From a bacterium (lineage in GTDB: Bacteria; Krumholzibacteriota; Krumholzibacteriia; LZORAL124-64-63), in the NCBI GenBank assembly GCA_030591105.1, contig JAUVBS010000064.1:1-8828 (forward strand): DNA of 8,828 bases. The letters are read 5' to 3'. Made by a program: the position numbers and the translations under genes. Numbering within the stretch: position 1 is the first letter of the stretch; each line of letters begins with the position of its first letter. The notes under the pieces were generated by a model. It saw only the letters and a list, made by a program, of their open reading frames with translations, was not told where the DNA came from and ran no database searches. Shown piece by piece: positions 1 through 7,058 of this stretch.

Positions 1-162
1 ACGGCGAGTACGACTATCGTCAGGATTTGGTGTGGGATGACGGACTGAATCTCAGCGTCGTGGGTGGCTGCGTTACCGCGAGGCGTGCGAGCTACGTCCG
101 CGAGGCATCCGCATCCCGACGGTGGCACGCCGGTCCCGGCCGGAGCACGGGCGACCCACCAT
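1..162. other. Left-edge stretch downstream of the GNAT-like gene; no gene assigned
   Basis: This stretch follows the stop codon of the minus-strand gene ending at 163. Open frames run off the edge on both strands: a plus-strand frame from base 3 beginning GEYDYRQDLVWDD, and a minus-strand frame leaving the window with DAEIQSVIPHQILTIVVLA. They overlap, and neither has a recognisable start or family motif, so I assign neither. A short GC-rich inverted repeat (CCGG...CCGG near 136-150) has no T-tract after it and is not a convincing terminator. Confidence 0.3.
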
Positions 163-1323
163 TCACTCTCCGGCCACCAGCCTTCGGCGGTAAACCCGGG
201 ATCTCCGGTGCAGTCTCTTCTCGTGGAATTTCCACAGAGCCTGGACCTTGGTGTTGGTCTCGAGCTCTCGGTTGCTTTCGCCGAACTCCATGCCCCTGGC
301 CACGGCCGAGGCACCCATCTCGTAACTCATGAGCAGATCGACACCCTTGCCCTGGTACTCAGGCAGCACGCCTGCAAGATAGAAGTCCAGCACCTTCGAT
401 TTTCTCAGGGCCAAAAGAAGATGGAGGTAGCCGAACGGAAAGAGCCTGCCCTGCGCTTTCTGGAAAGCTCTCGATAGGCTTGGCATCGCGATCAAGAAGC
501 CTACCACCCGGTCGCCATCCACGGCGATCTTGACGAACTCGGGATCCACGTGTCCCAGATAGAGTTTGATGTAGTACTCAATCTGCCTGTCCGACAGGGA
601 GGTCGTACCGTGCAGCTCCTCGTATGACTCGTTCAGAGTGTTGAACACCTTGCGCCCCCACTTTTTCGCGAGGGTCTTCCGGCTCTTCTCGGTGACAACG
701 CGCACATGCGACCGCTTCTTCAGGACGGCTGCCATCCTGACGATCCTTTCCGGCAGAGGATCGACGAGGACGATGCGGTATTCGATGTAATCCACATCCT
801 TCTCGTACCCGAGATCGATGATCAGATCGTTGTACCAGGGCGGATTGTAACTTCCCGAGATGGTCGGCAGTTCGTCGAAGCCTTCGATGAGAAATCCGGC
901 GGGATCAACGTCGGAGAAACCAGCCGGACCGACGACTTCCGTGATTCCTCTTTCTGCTAGCCAGCCTTCCGCGGCTCGGATGAGAGAGGTGGCAACCTCC
1001 CGGTCGTCCTCGCATTCGAACCAGCCGAACCGTCCAATCTGTTTCTGTTCCTTCTCGATGAGACCCTGGGATATGATGGCGGCCACCCGCCCGATGACCT
1101 TCTTCCCCTGCAGCGCGATGAAGAGCTGGGCTTCGCACGAATCGTAGGCCGGATTCTTTTCGGGATCGAACTGTTCCAGCTCTGGCGTTCTGAGTTGGGG
1201 TACGAAGTTGGGATCGTCTCTGTAGAGTCTATAAGGCAGACCGACGAACGCTTCGAGATCCTTGGCGGAGCGGACAGGTTGGATGGAGTGTGTGGGTTTC
1301 ATGCTTGATTTCGGTGAAGACAT
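163..1323 (-). CDS. GNAT-superfamily-like protein (YghO-type N-acetyltransferase), uncharacterised
   Basis: The protein has 386 residues and is cytoplasmic, with no signal peptide or membrane segment. The N-terminal half (about 14-185) matches the opening seen in YghO-like proteins: 'LPYRLYRDDPNFVP' (29-42), then 'VGPAGFSDVDPAGFLIEGFD' (131-150) and 'YNPPWYNDLI' (159-168). The C-terminal half carries a GNAT acetyl-CoA-loop-like segment, 'LPEYQGKGVDLLM' (320-332), and ends with the family-typical 'ELETNTKVQALWKFHEKR' plus a basic tail. Acyl-CoA-dependent transfer is the expected activity, but members of this family have no firmly known substrate. ATGs at 1323 and 1302 are both possible and neither has a good Shine-Dalgarno; the second gives a start nearer the conserved region. 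The gene is co-oriented with the upstream operon but separated by about 217 bp and looks less GC-rich, so it is probably its own transcription unit. The family call is confident; the substrate is unknown. Confidence 0.85.
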   Translation of the reverse strand: MSSPKSSMKPTHSIQPVRSAKDLEAFVGLPYRLYRDDPNFVPQLRTPELEQFDPEKNPAYDSCEAQLFIALQGKKVIGRVAAIISQGLIEKEQKQIGRFGWFECEDDREVATSLIRAAEGWLAERGITEVVGPAGFSDVDPAGFLIEGFDELPTISGSYNPPWYNDLIIDLGYEKDVDYIEYRIVLVDPLPERIVRMAAVLKKRSHVRVVTEKSRKTLAKKWGRKVFNTLNESYEELHGTTSLSDRQIEYYIKLYLGHVDPEFVKIAVDGDRVVGFLIAMPSLSRAFQKAQGRLFPFGYLHLLLALRKSKVLDFYLAGVLPEYQGKGVDLLMSYEMGASAVARGMEFGESNRELETNTKVQALWKFHEKRLHRRSRVYRRRLVAGE

Positions 1324-1351
1324 GAAAGAGATCCGCAGATCAGGTTACTGA

Positions 1352-1379
1352 AGTTTACTGCATCGTAGCGGGAGGGCAA
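1352..1379 (-). promoter_or_regulatory. Weak sigma70-like promoter candidate for the GNAT-like gene
   Basis: On the minus strand TTGCCC (1379-1374) and TAAACT (1357-1352) are separated by 16 nt and lie about 30 nt upstream of the ATG at 1323. Each hexamer matches the consensus at about 4 of 6 positions, so this is only a candidate. The position, between a terminator-like tract and the gene, supports it. Confidence 0.22.
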
Positions 1380-1499
1380 GCATTGACGGGCGTTTAGCGC
1401 CGCCCAGGCGAGTCGAGCTGATAGCAAATCTGACTCCCCGCTGTTCCACGAAATAAACGGCCCGAGTTCCCACAACCAGTGCTGTCCCCATGTCCACCA

Positions 1500-1525
1500 T
1501 TAAAAGACCCCCCCGGGGGCCCCCG
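1500..1525 (-). terminator. G/C-tract terminator-like element after the operon
   Basis: About 15 nt past the SDR stop, the minus strand reads C-G5-C5-G7-T-C-T4-A-A. The C run and the following G run can form a short, very GC-rich hairpin directly followed by TCTTTT, which resembles a rho-independent terminator. The stem is short and its register ambiguous because it is homopolymeric. It marks the likely 3' end of the six-gene operon. It could equally be a simple homopolymer tract with no termination role. Confidence 0.4.
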
Positions 1526-1540
1526 AAAGATCAAAAGAGG

Positions 1541-2602
1541 TCACTTCACAACATTTTCACCGTCCCGCGACAGGCACTCCTCCAGTACGTCGCAGAAGTC
1601 GGTGCGTGTGAATCGGAACCCGGTAGTTCGTAACTGTGCCGACGAGTAGGTCAGATCCCAGCCGGGACGCCAGAGGCTGTGAGCGTAGCGACGTTGCAAC
1701 GGCGCGCCGAGCCGACGCGTCAGGCGTCCCGCACCGTGCGCCCCGGCAGATATGGCGGCCAGGGCCCGCTCCCGCCACCGACGCGCCCCCAGGCGGCGCA
1801 GCGCGCGACGGTAGGCCGCGAACGCCTCGCCGAAATTCACCGGCGGTTCGACGGCCACGTTGAAGGTCTGGCCGGCCGCGTCGGGACAGCCAGCGAGGTG
1901 GATCGCCGCGCCGACCACATCGTCCACGTGCACGTAGCTGAAGGCCCAGTCGCCGCTCGATCCGGGCAGGACGATGCGTGAGACCGCGACTCGCCGCAGG
2001 GTAGCGCCGATGGCGGTGTGGTCGCCCCGACCGAAGACGGCCGCGGGGCGGATGATGATGGTGGCCGCGCGGGTGGTGGCCGCGCGGGTGGTGGCCGCGC
2101 GAGTGACGGCCTGGCGGGTAGTGGCCGCACCGGTGGCAGTCGCAACGCCCAACGCCGCTCGCTCTCCCTCCAGCTTCGTCCGTCCGTACGGTTCGAGGGC
2201 CCGGGGTAGCTGGCGTTCGGTTATCGGCTCGCCCCGGCCGGCGGCCAGACCGTAGACGGCCGTGCTGCTGCAATAGACCAGTCGATCGACGCCGGCGATG
2301 GCGGCGGCCTCCCACAGGCGACGCGTGCCGGCGACGTTGACTTCCCGCAGGCAGTCCAGCGGCGCCTTGCTGTCCACGAGAGCGGCGAAATGAAAGAGTG
2401 TGCCGACGCCGCGTACGGCCGGACCGATGGTCTCGGGCGCCGTGAGATCCAGACCAACAACCTCGACACCGGAGCAAGCCGAGACCGCACTGGTATCACG
2501 CAGGCCGAGGCGGACCCGCTCACCGCGTTGCCGCAAGGCGGACACCAGTCGCGAGCCGATGAAGCCCGAAGCTCCGGTGACCAGGACCGGTCGCGTCGCC
2601 AT
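1541..2602 (-). CDS. NAD(P)-dependent epimerase/dehydratase-like extended SDR with an internal pentapeptide repeat
   Basis: The protein has 353 residues and is cytoplasmic. The Rossmann motif TGASGFIG (9-16) opens the protein, and D51 in 'VVGLDL' and 'HFAALVDSK' (71-79) follow as in extended SDRs. The catalytic set is S112/S113-T114 with Y139-GRT-K143. After these come 'IIIRPAAVFGRGD' (182-194) and 'SYVHVDDVVGAAIHLA' (222-237), both typical of nucleotide-sugar epimerases and 3beta-HSD-like dehydrogenases. The likely reaction is NAD(P)-dependent oxidoreduction or epimerisation of a sugar or hydroxy substrate; which one cannot be read. Residues 157-181 are five T-x-x-A-x repeats, lengthening the stretch between the active-site helix and the next beta strand by roughly 20-25 residues over the usual family spacing. 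The ATG lies one base after the carbamoyltransferase stop and has only a weak Shine-Dalgarno, so translational coupling is likely. It is the last gene of the operon. Confidence 0.9.
   Translation of the reverse strand: MATRPVLVTGASGFIGSRLVSALRQRGERVRLGLRDTSAVSACSGVEVVGLDLTAPETIGPAVRGVGTLFHFAALVDSKAPLDCLREVNVAGTRRLWEAAAIAGVDRLVYCSSTAVYGLAAGRGEPITERQLPRALEPYGRTKLEGERAALGVATATGAATTRQAVTRAATTRAATTRAATIIIRPAAVFGRGDHTAIGATLRRVAVSRIVLPGSSGDWAFSYVHVDDVVGAAIHLAGCPDAAGQTFNVAVEPPVNFGEAFAAYRRALRRLGARRWRERALAAISAGAHGAGRLTRRLGAPLQRRYAHSLWRPGWDLTYSSAQLRTTGFRFTRTDFCDVLEECLSRDGENVVK
2060..2134 (-). repeat. In-frame 15-bp tandem repeat in the SDR gene (5 units)
   Basis: Five 15-bp units encode TGAAT, TRQAV, TRAAT, TRAAT, TRAAT (SDR residues 157-181). 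The last three units are nearly identical at DNA level (minus-strand core CACCCGCGCGGCCAC) and the first two are diverged. Because 15 is a multiple of 3, gain or loss of units would keep the frame. The unit matches the repeat in the neighbouring carbamoyltransferase gene at 11 of 15 bases in the best alignment. Confidence 0.9.
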
Positions 2603-2603
2603 C

Positions 2604-4586
2604 TCAGTCTCGTTTCGTCACGAAGTAGCGGCCGATACAGAGCCCGTCGATGTCCGTGCCGAGAAAGCAGCGGATCGCATCGTTCGGCGAGCAGACGATG
2701 GGCTCGCGGTTCACATTGAAGGAGGTGTTCAAGACCACCGGCACGCCCGTGAGCTCGCCGAACTGGTAGATCAAGCGGTGGAACAGGGGATCGACTCGGC
2801 GGGACACGGTCTGTACCCGGGCCGTGCCGTCGACGTGGGTGACGGCGGGAATGCGTGCACGGACCTCGCGCTGCACCGGTACCGCGAACAGCATGTATGG
2901 GGATTCGCCGAGGCCGGTCAGATCGAACCAGGCTGCCGCTTCCTCTTCGATCACTGCCGGGGCGAACGGCCGAAACGGTTCGCGGTGCTTCACCAGTTCG
3001 TTGACACGGTCCTTGGTGGCGGCATCGCGGGGGTCGGCCAGGATGCTGCGGTGGCCCAGGGCGCGGGGTCCGAACTCCATGGCGCCCTGGAACCAGCCGA
3101 TGACCTTGCCCCGGGACAACTCGGTCGCGGCGACGTCGGCGATGTCGGTCAGTTCGGCCACTTCGCGCCAGGTGATCTGCGAGGCGAACGACATCAGGGT
3201 GTTGGCGATGTCGTGGTCGTCGAACACCGGACCGAAGAAGACGTGCTCGCACCGCGTGGCTGTCCTGGTCACGGATGCCGGAGTCACCGCGCCGCTGGTC
3301 ACCGCGCCGCTGGTCACCGCGCCGCTGGTCGCCGCGCCGCTGGTCATCGCGTCGTCGGTAACCACATCGTCGGTGAGCGCGCCTTCGGTGAGCGCGCCGT
3401 TGGTCAGCGCGTGCCAGGCGTACAGTGCGGCGCCGAGGCTGCCGCCCTCGTCGCTGGCGGCTGGCTGCACGAAGATCTCGTCGAAGAGACCTGAGCGGGC
3501 GATCCGGCCGTTGAGCGAACAGTTGAGAGCGACGCCGCCGGCCAGGCAGAGCCGCGGCTGTCCCGTTTGGTGCCGGGCGTGGGCGAGGGTGTGCAGCACG
3601 GCACGTTCGAGCGCGTCCTGCAGACCCGCGGCGGCATCGGCGTGGCGCGAGGTGATCGGCTCGTCGGCTCGGCGCGGTGGTCCCAGTTCGGCCAGCAGCA
3701 GTTCGCGCAGTCGCGGGCTCACCAGCGCCGGCGTGCTGTACCTGCCTTCGTCAGCGAGGATCACCAGTTCGTCGAAGAGCCGTCGGTAACGCTGGCGATC
3801 GCCGTAAGCAGCCAGACCCATGACCTTGAACTCGTCGCCCAGTCCATGAAAGCCCAGGTAAATGGTCAGCACGAGGTACAGTGCGCCGAGCGAAGTGGGC
3901 AGCGGCACGTCCGAGATCGGCTCGATTCGACCGCGCGAGCCCACGGCGAGCATTGAACTCTCGAGTTCGCCGGTCCCGTCGATGGTCATGATGAGTGCGT
4001 TCTCGAAGCCCGAGGGGTAAAACGCACTGGCGGCGTGGGCCAGGTGGTGGCGGACCGGGATGAAGGATGCGGGTGCCGATCCGGTCAGTTGCCGGTACTG
4101 GGCTGTGACCGTGGAGAGACCGAGCATCGATCGGTACGTGTCGGCGTAGGTTGCCAGTAACCTCTTTAGCGTTGCGGCCGGGAGGTGGGGTGCCAAAAGT
4201 TCCCCCCGTTCGCCGATGTCCGACGCCCGGAAATCGCAGTAGAAGGCGACGGCGTCCAGATCGTCGGCGGTGAGGTTTGCCGCATCGAGACACCACCGCA
4301 CCGCCCGGCCTGGTAGCAGGGTATTGCCGGCGAGATTGATCGCGTGCTTGCAGCGGGTGAATCGTTCTTCGGCGGCGCAGGCGACCACGCGGCCGTCGAC
4401 GACGAGGCAAGCGGAGGCGTCGTGTCCGAAGAACCCCAACGGAAACAGCTGGAACGGCGCTTCGCCAGCGTGGAACTCGAACAGGGACTCGGGACGGAGC
4501 CCGGTCCGCGCGAACGGGCTGACACGATCACCGTGGCCGTCGCTGGTCACCTCGCGCGTGAAGCCTGAATAGCCGAGCACCTTCAT
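2604..4586 (-). CDS. NodU/CmcH-family O-carbamoyltransferase with an expanded repeat linker
   Basis: The protein has 660 residues and should transfer carbamoyl from carbamoyl phosphate, via carbamoyl-adenylate, to a hydroxyl of a sugar or natural product. The N-terminal Kae1-like domain has 'GHDASACLVVDG' (54-65), 'AAEERFTRCKH' (71-81), a metal-site HxxxH (H180, H184), 'TIDGTGE' (D203), 'CLAGGVALNCSLNG' (347-360) and 'ASDEGGSLGAAL' (377-388). The C-terminal domain has 'GAMEFGPRALGHRSILADPR' (501-520), 'THVDGTARVQTV' (583-594) and 'VVLNTSFNVNREPIV' (617-631). Residues 395-444 are ten T-x-x-A-x repeats filling the linker between the domains. About 40 residues are inserted between 'GYSGFT' and 'GHDAS' compared with plain NodU. 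I chose the ATG at 4586 because it begins with the family-typical MKVLGYSGF and lies just after the methyltransferase stop. A longer in-frame start at 4742 would add 52 low-complexity residues inside the methyltransferase gene. The acceptor is unknown. Confidence 0.93.
   Translation of the reverse strand: MKVLGYSGFTREVTSDGHGDRVSPFARTGLRPESLFEFHAGEAPFQLFPLGFFGHDASACLVVDGRVVACAAEERFTRCKHAINLAGNTLLPGRAVRWCLDAANLTADDLDAVAFYCDFRASDIGERGELLAPHLPAATLKRLLATYADTYRSMLGLSTVTAQYRQLTGSAPASFIPVRHHLAHAASAFYPSGFENALIMTIDGTGELESSMLAVGSRGRIEPISDVPLPTSLGALYLVLTIYLGFHGLGDEFKVMGLAAYGDRQRYRRLFDELVILADEGRYSTPALVSPRLRELLLAELGPPRRADEPITSRHADAAAGLQDALERAVLHTLAHARHQTGQPRLCLAGGVALNCSLNGRIARSGLFDEIFVQPAASDEGGSLGAALYAWHALTNGALTEGALTDDVVTDDAMTSGAATSGAVTSGAVTSGAVTPASVTRTATRCEHVFFGPVFDDHDIANTLMSFASQITWREVAELTDIADVAATELSRGKVIGWFQGAMEFGPRALGHRSILADPRDAATKDRVNELVKHREPFRPFAPAVIEEEAAAWFDLTGLGESPYMLFAVPVQREVRARIPAVTHVDGTARVQTVSRRVDPLFHRLIYQFGELTGVPVVLNTSFNVNREPIVCSPNDAIRCFLGTDIDGLCIGRYFVTKRD
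3255..3404 (-). repeat. In-frame 15-bp tandem repeat in the carbamoyltransferase gene (about 10 units)
   Basis: About ten consecutive 15-bp units encode TNGAL, TEGAL, TDDVV, TDDAM, TSGAA, TSGAV (three times), TPASV and TRTAT. The central units are almost identical (minus-strand ACCAGCGGCGCGGTG) and divergence grows outward on both sides, the pattern expected of a tandem array growing and decaying in place. The array sits in the linker between the Kae1-like and C-terminal domains, so it may be tolerated as a flexible tether. It lies about 1.1 kb upstream, in transcription order, of the similar array in the SDR gene. Confidence 0.93.
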
Positions 4587-4591
4587 GCCGA

Positions 4592-5515
4592 TCACTCGCC
4601 TTTCCGACCCGCGCAGACGAAGTAGCGCGGCGGCTTGAGCAGCAGGTCCGTGGCGATCAGGCGGTCGCGTTGCGGTAGTGAAGCGAGACGATCCGCCAGA
4701 GCGGGCGGTTGCAGATCTGGCGATTCGGTGACGCCGAGCCATTCGTCGACCGTGAGGCCGGCGCGGTCGAGAAGATCGAGGAGTTCGGGCAGGTCGAGCG
4801 ACCGCTCGTTGTCGTTCAGGAACTGGTCGGCGATCCAGGCATCGCCGAGTACCACACGCTCGCGTGCGTGCCCGCCCGGTACGAATCCGTAGAGATCCCG
4901 CAGCGGTTCGCCCCTGGCGGTGCCGCAGGCGAACTGGCGGGCCAGATCCACGCGAACGGCGGGGTCGGTTTCATCGGCAAGGAGCAACCGCAGCAACCGA
5001 CGGTTCAGCTCGTGGCGGTAACGGCCGTGCCGTCCGTAGACCCAGAGCAGGAGCCGTCCCTGCGGAGCCAGGTCCGCTGTGAGGTGGGCCAGCGCGCGGT
5101 CCATGTCGGCCGTATGGTGCAGCACGCCGAGGCAGACCACGATGTGCCACGGTCCTTTCGGGAGCGGCCCCGTCACCAGATCCGCATGCGTGAAGCAGAC
5201 ATTGTCCAGTCCCGCTGCCGATTCGCGGGCGACCGCGATGGAGCGCCCGCAAATATCCACACCGAACACCTCGAGTCCGCCGAAGGTTCGCGCCAGGGCC
5301 ACGGACGTGTTGCCGGTACCGCAACCCGCGTCGAGCAGTCGCGGCCGGGAGACGTTGGCCGTGCGCTGCAGATCGCCGATGAGGGACGCAATCTGGCGCA
5401 TGAGCAGCAGTCCGTCGGCGTCGGGTTGGCGGTCGCCGGGAAAAGGGAACCGCGCATAGAAGGCCGCGACTTCCCGGGCCACTGCCGTTGCCTGTTTGTC
5501 GTCGCTGGTATTCAT
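4592..5515 (-). CDS. Class I SAM-dependent methyltransferase
   Basis: The protein has 307 residues and is cytoplasmic. The Rossmann methyltransferase core spans about 55-165: motif I 'LLDAGCGTGNTS' (60-71), the acidic residue ending beta2 in 'VFGVDI' (D87), 'THADL' (109-113) and 'VCLGVLHHTADMDRAL' (127-142). A 'FYARFPFPG' segment (19-27), seen in a family of stand-alone methyltransferases, precedes the core. A C-terminal part with 'DAWIADQFLNDNERSLDLPELLDLLDRAGL' character (225-254) probably forms the substrate lid. It likely methylates O, N or C of the pathway intermediate; the target cannot be read. The ATG at 5515 has a clear GGAGG 8 nt upstream (5524-5528), in the 25-bp gap after the radical SAM gene. 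Its stop is 5 bp before the carbamoyltransferase ATG, so the genes are co-transcribed. Confidence 0.9.
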   Translation of the reverse strand: MNTSDDKQATAVAREVAAFYARFPFPGDRQPDADGLLLMRQIASLIGDLQRTANVSRPRLLDAGCGTGNTSVALARTFGGLEVFGVDICGRSIAVARESAAGLDNVCFTHADLVTGPLPKGPWHIVVCLGVLHHTADMDRALAHLTADLAPQGRLLLWVYGRHGRYRHELNRRLLRLLLADETDPAVRVDLARQFACGTARGEPLRDLYGFVPGGHARERVVLGDAWIADQFLNDNERSLDLPELLDLLDRAGLTVDEWLGVTESPDLQPPALADRLASLPQRDRLIATDLLLKPPRYFVCAGRKGE

Positions 5516-5540
5516 CGTGCTTGCCTCCGTTCGGCCCGCT

Positions 5541-7058
5541 TCAGACGTAGAAGTCCGCCTTCTTGGAGAAACGCTCCGCCGCCAGGAAGTAGCGTTCGAG
5601 GCGGTCGTGTACCGGCCCGGCGGGCAACTCGGCGAGCGTCACGCCGGAGCTGACCACATAAGCCATCAGGAAGGCGTCGATCTCCCGGGGAGTGAAGTAG
5701 CGCGGCAGCATGGTCAGCGCCTGGTCCAGGCGAGCCTCGGTGAAGGCGAACTCGCGGATCGCCTGCCGCTTGAGCTCGCGCAGCCGATCGACGGTGAAGT
5801 CGTACGGTCCGTCGCTCACCTGGACGTACTCGCGCTCGAGTATGACTTCTTCGTCTTGGAAGTACCCCAGGGAGCGGGCGAACTCGTAGAGCTCGGTGCC
5901 CGGGTAGTAGACGACGGTGAAGAAGGTCGCGCCGCAAAGCGCGCTCCGGTTGGCGTAGTCGATGGTCGCGAGGGCCTCGGCCTCGGTCTCGCCGGGAAAT
6001 CCCAGCATGAAGTAGCCACGGGTGATGATGCCGGCCCGGGTCGTCTGTTCGATGGCGTCGAATAGACGGTCCAGATCGAGGTTCTTGCGGATCATCTTCT
6101 GTAGCCGGGGTGACGCCGTCTCCACGGCGTAGGACATGAATCGCGTGCCGGCGGCGGCCATCTTCTCGATGAGCTCGGTGTCCATGCGGTCGCCGCGCAC
6201 GCCGTTGGGGAAGGAGAGGGTCAGATCCAGATCGCTGGCGATGATCAGGTCGCAGATGGCCTTGGCCCGGTCGAGGTCGAGATTGAAAATATCGTCGACG
6301 AACTGGAAATCGGTCACGCCCTGGGTGTCGTGCAGGTGGCGGATCTCGGCGAATACGTGCCCTGGCGAGCGGGCGCGGAACGACTTGCCCAGGATGTTGT
6401 GGCAGTACATGCAGCGGTAAGGACAACCGCGGGTCGACAGGATATTGGCGTGCTTGGCGAAGACCTTCGAGGTGAAGGTCAGGTAGCGGTTGTTGAACGC
6501 TTCGAGATCGACGAGGTCCCACGCGGGTGGCGCGGCCGTGTCCAGATCGGTGATCAACGGCCGCGGGTCGGTGCGAACCAGTTTGCCGTCGCGCAGGAAC
6601 GCAAGTCCCGGTACGTCGTCCCAGCCGTCATTGGCCAGGAGTCGGCCGACGAGGGCGGCGAATGTCGATTCGCCTTCACCGATGGCCACGCAATCGACCG
6701 GAGCGGCGAGGGCGGTCTCGGGGGCGTCGGTGGCAAAGGGACCGCCGGCAGTGATCACGCAATCCGGATCCCAGGCCTTGACGGTCTCGGTCACCAGACG
6801 CAGCGCAGGTGCGCCGAGGGTCAAGCTACGGATCCCCACGAGCACCGGCTGGAATTCGTCGAGCCATTGTTCGACCTGCCGCTGCTCGGTCTCGGCCGTG
6901 TAGGGATTCGAGACCAGGGTGCGGATCGTGATCTCGACCCGGTCGCCGTGCTCGCGGCGTACCGCAGCCGCCAGATAAAGCAGTCCCAGTGAGTGCTCCA
7001 CGGCGGGCCAGATCACGTCGAGGGTGGTGCGCAGAATGTCGATCAACAGAATTCGCAT
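5541..7058 (-). CDS. B12-binding-domain-type radical SAM enzyme
   Basis: The protein has 505 residues. The N-terminal part (about 1-140) has the fold signature of a cobalamin-binding domain as in BchE-like enzymes: 'MRILLIDI', 'SLGLLYLAAAVRR', 'VLVGIRSLT', 'VITAGGPFAT' and 'CVAIGEGE'. I see no DxHxxG base-off histidine motif, so if cobalamin binds it does so in the manner of the many B12-radical SAM proteins that lack that residue. The radical SAM core has C212-x3-C216-x2-C219 ('RGCPYRCMYCHN') for a 4Fe-4S cluster, followed by 'FQFVDDIFNLD' (251-261), 'AVETASPRLQ' (311-320) and 'GYFMLGFPGET' (348-358). Possible chemistry includes C-methylation, cyclisation or rearrangement. The extended C-terminus (about 400-505) is typical of the family. 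Its ATG overlaps the end of fkbH by 16 bp and has a GGTGGA Shine-Dalgarno-like sequence. Requirements for SAM and iron-sulfur repair suggest an oxygen-sensitive step. Confidence 0.92.
   Translation of the reverse strand: MRILLIDILRTTLDVIWPAVEHSLGLLYLAAAVRREHGDRVEITIRTLVSNPYTAETEQRQVEQWLDEFQPVLVGIRSLTLGAPALRLVTETVKAWDPDCVITAGGPFATDAPETALAAPVDCVAIGEGESTFAALVGRLLANDGWDDVPGLAFLRDGKLVRTDPRPLITDLDTAAPPAWDLVDLEAFNNRYLTFTSKVFAKHANILSTRGCPYRCMYCHNILGKSFRARSPGHVFAEIRHLHDTQGVTDFQFVDDIFNLDLDRAKAICDLIIASDLDLTLSFPNGVRGDRMDTELIEKMAAAGTRFMSYAVETASPRLQKMIRKNLDLDRLFDAIEQTTRAGIITRGYFMLGFPGETEAEALATIDYANRSALCGATFFTVVYYPGTELYEFARSLGYFQDEEVILEREYVQVSDGPYDFTVDRLRELKRQAIREFAFTEARLDQALTMLPRYFTPREIDAFLMAYVVSSGVTLAELPAGPVHDRLERYFLAAERFSKKADFYV

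Noticed and set aside
2221..3252. A 343-residue minus-strand reading frame overlapping the carbamoyltransferase and SDR
   Set aside because: It is Arg/Pro/Gly-rich, matches no family, and is out of frame with two genes that carry full sets of conserved motifs; it is a GC-driven shadow.
3255..3404. CRISPR-like array
   Set aside because: The units are 15 bp, contiguous without spacers, and in frame inside a coding sequence; this is a protein tandem repeat.
2400..3494. A long plus-strand reading frame (364 residues) opposite the carbamoyltransferase
   Set aside because: It is antisense to a well-supported gene, and its repeats are the antisense reading of the 15-bp array; no family resemblance.
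4587..4742. Longer N-terminus for the carbamoyltransferase starting at 4742
   Set aside because: The extra 52 residues are low complexity, lie within the methyltransferase gene, and precede the family-typical MKVLGYSGF start.
5512..6522. A 336-residue minus-strand frame inside the radical SAM gene
   Set aside because: Arg/Pro-rich low-complexity composition, alternative frame of a gene with an intact CxxxCxxC motif and full-length domains.
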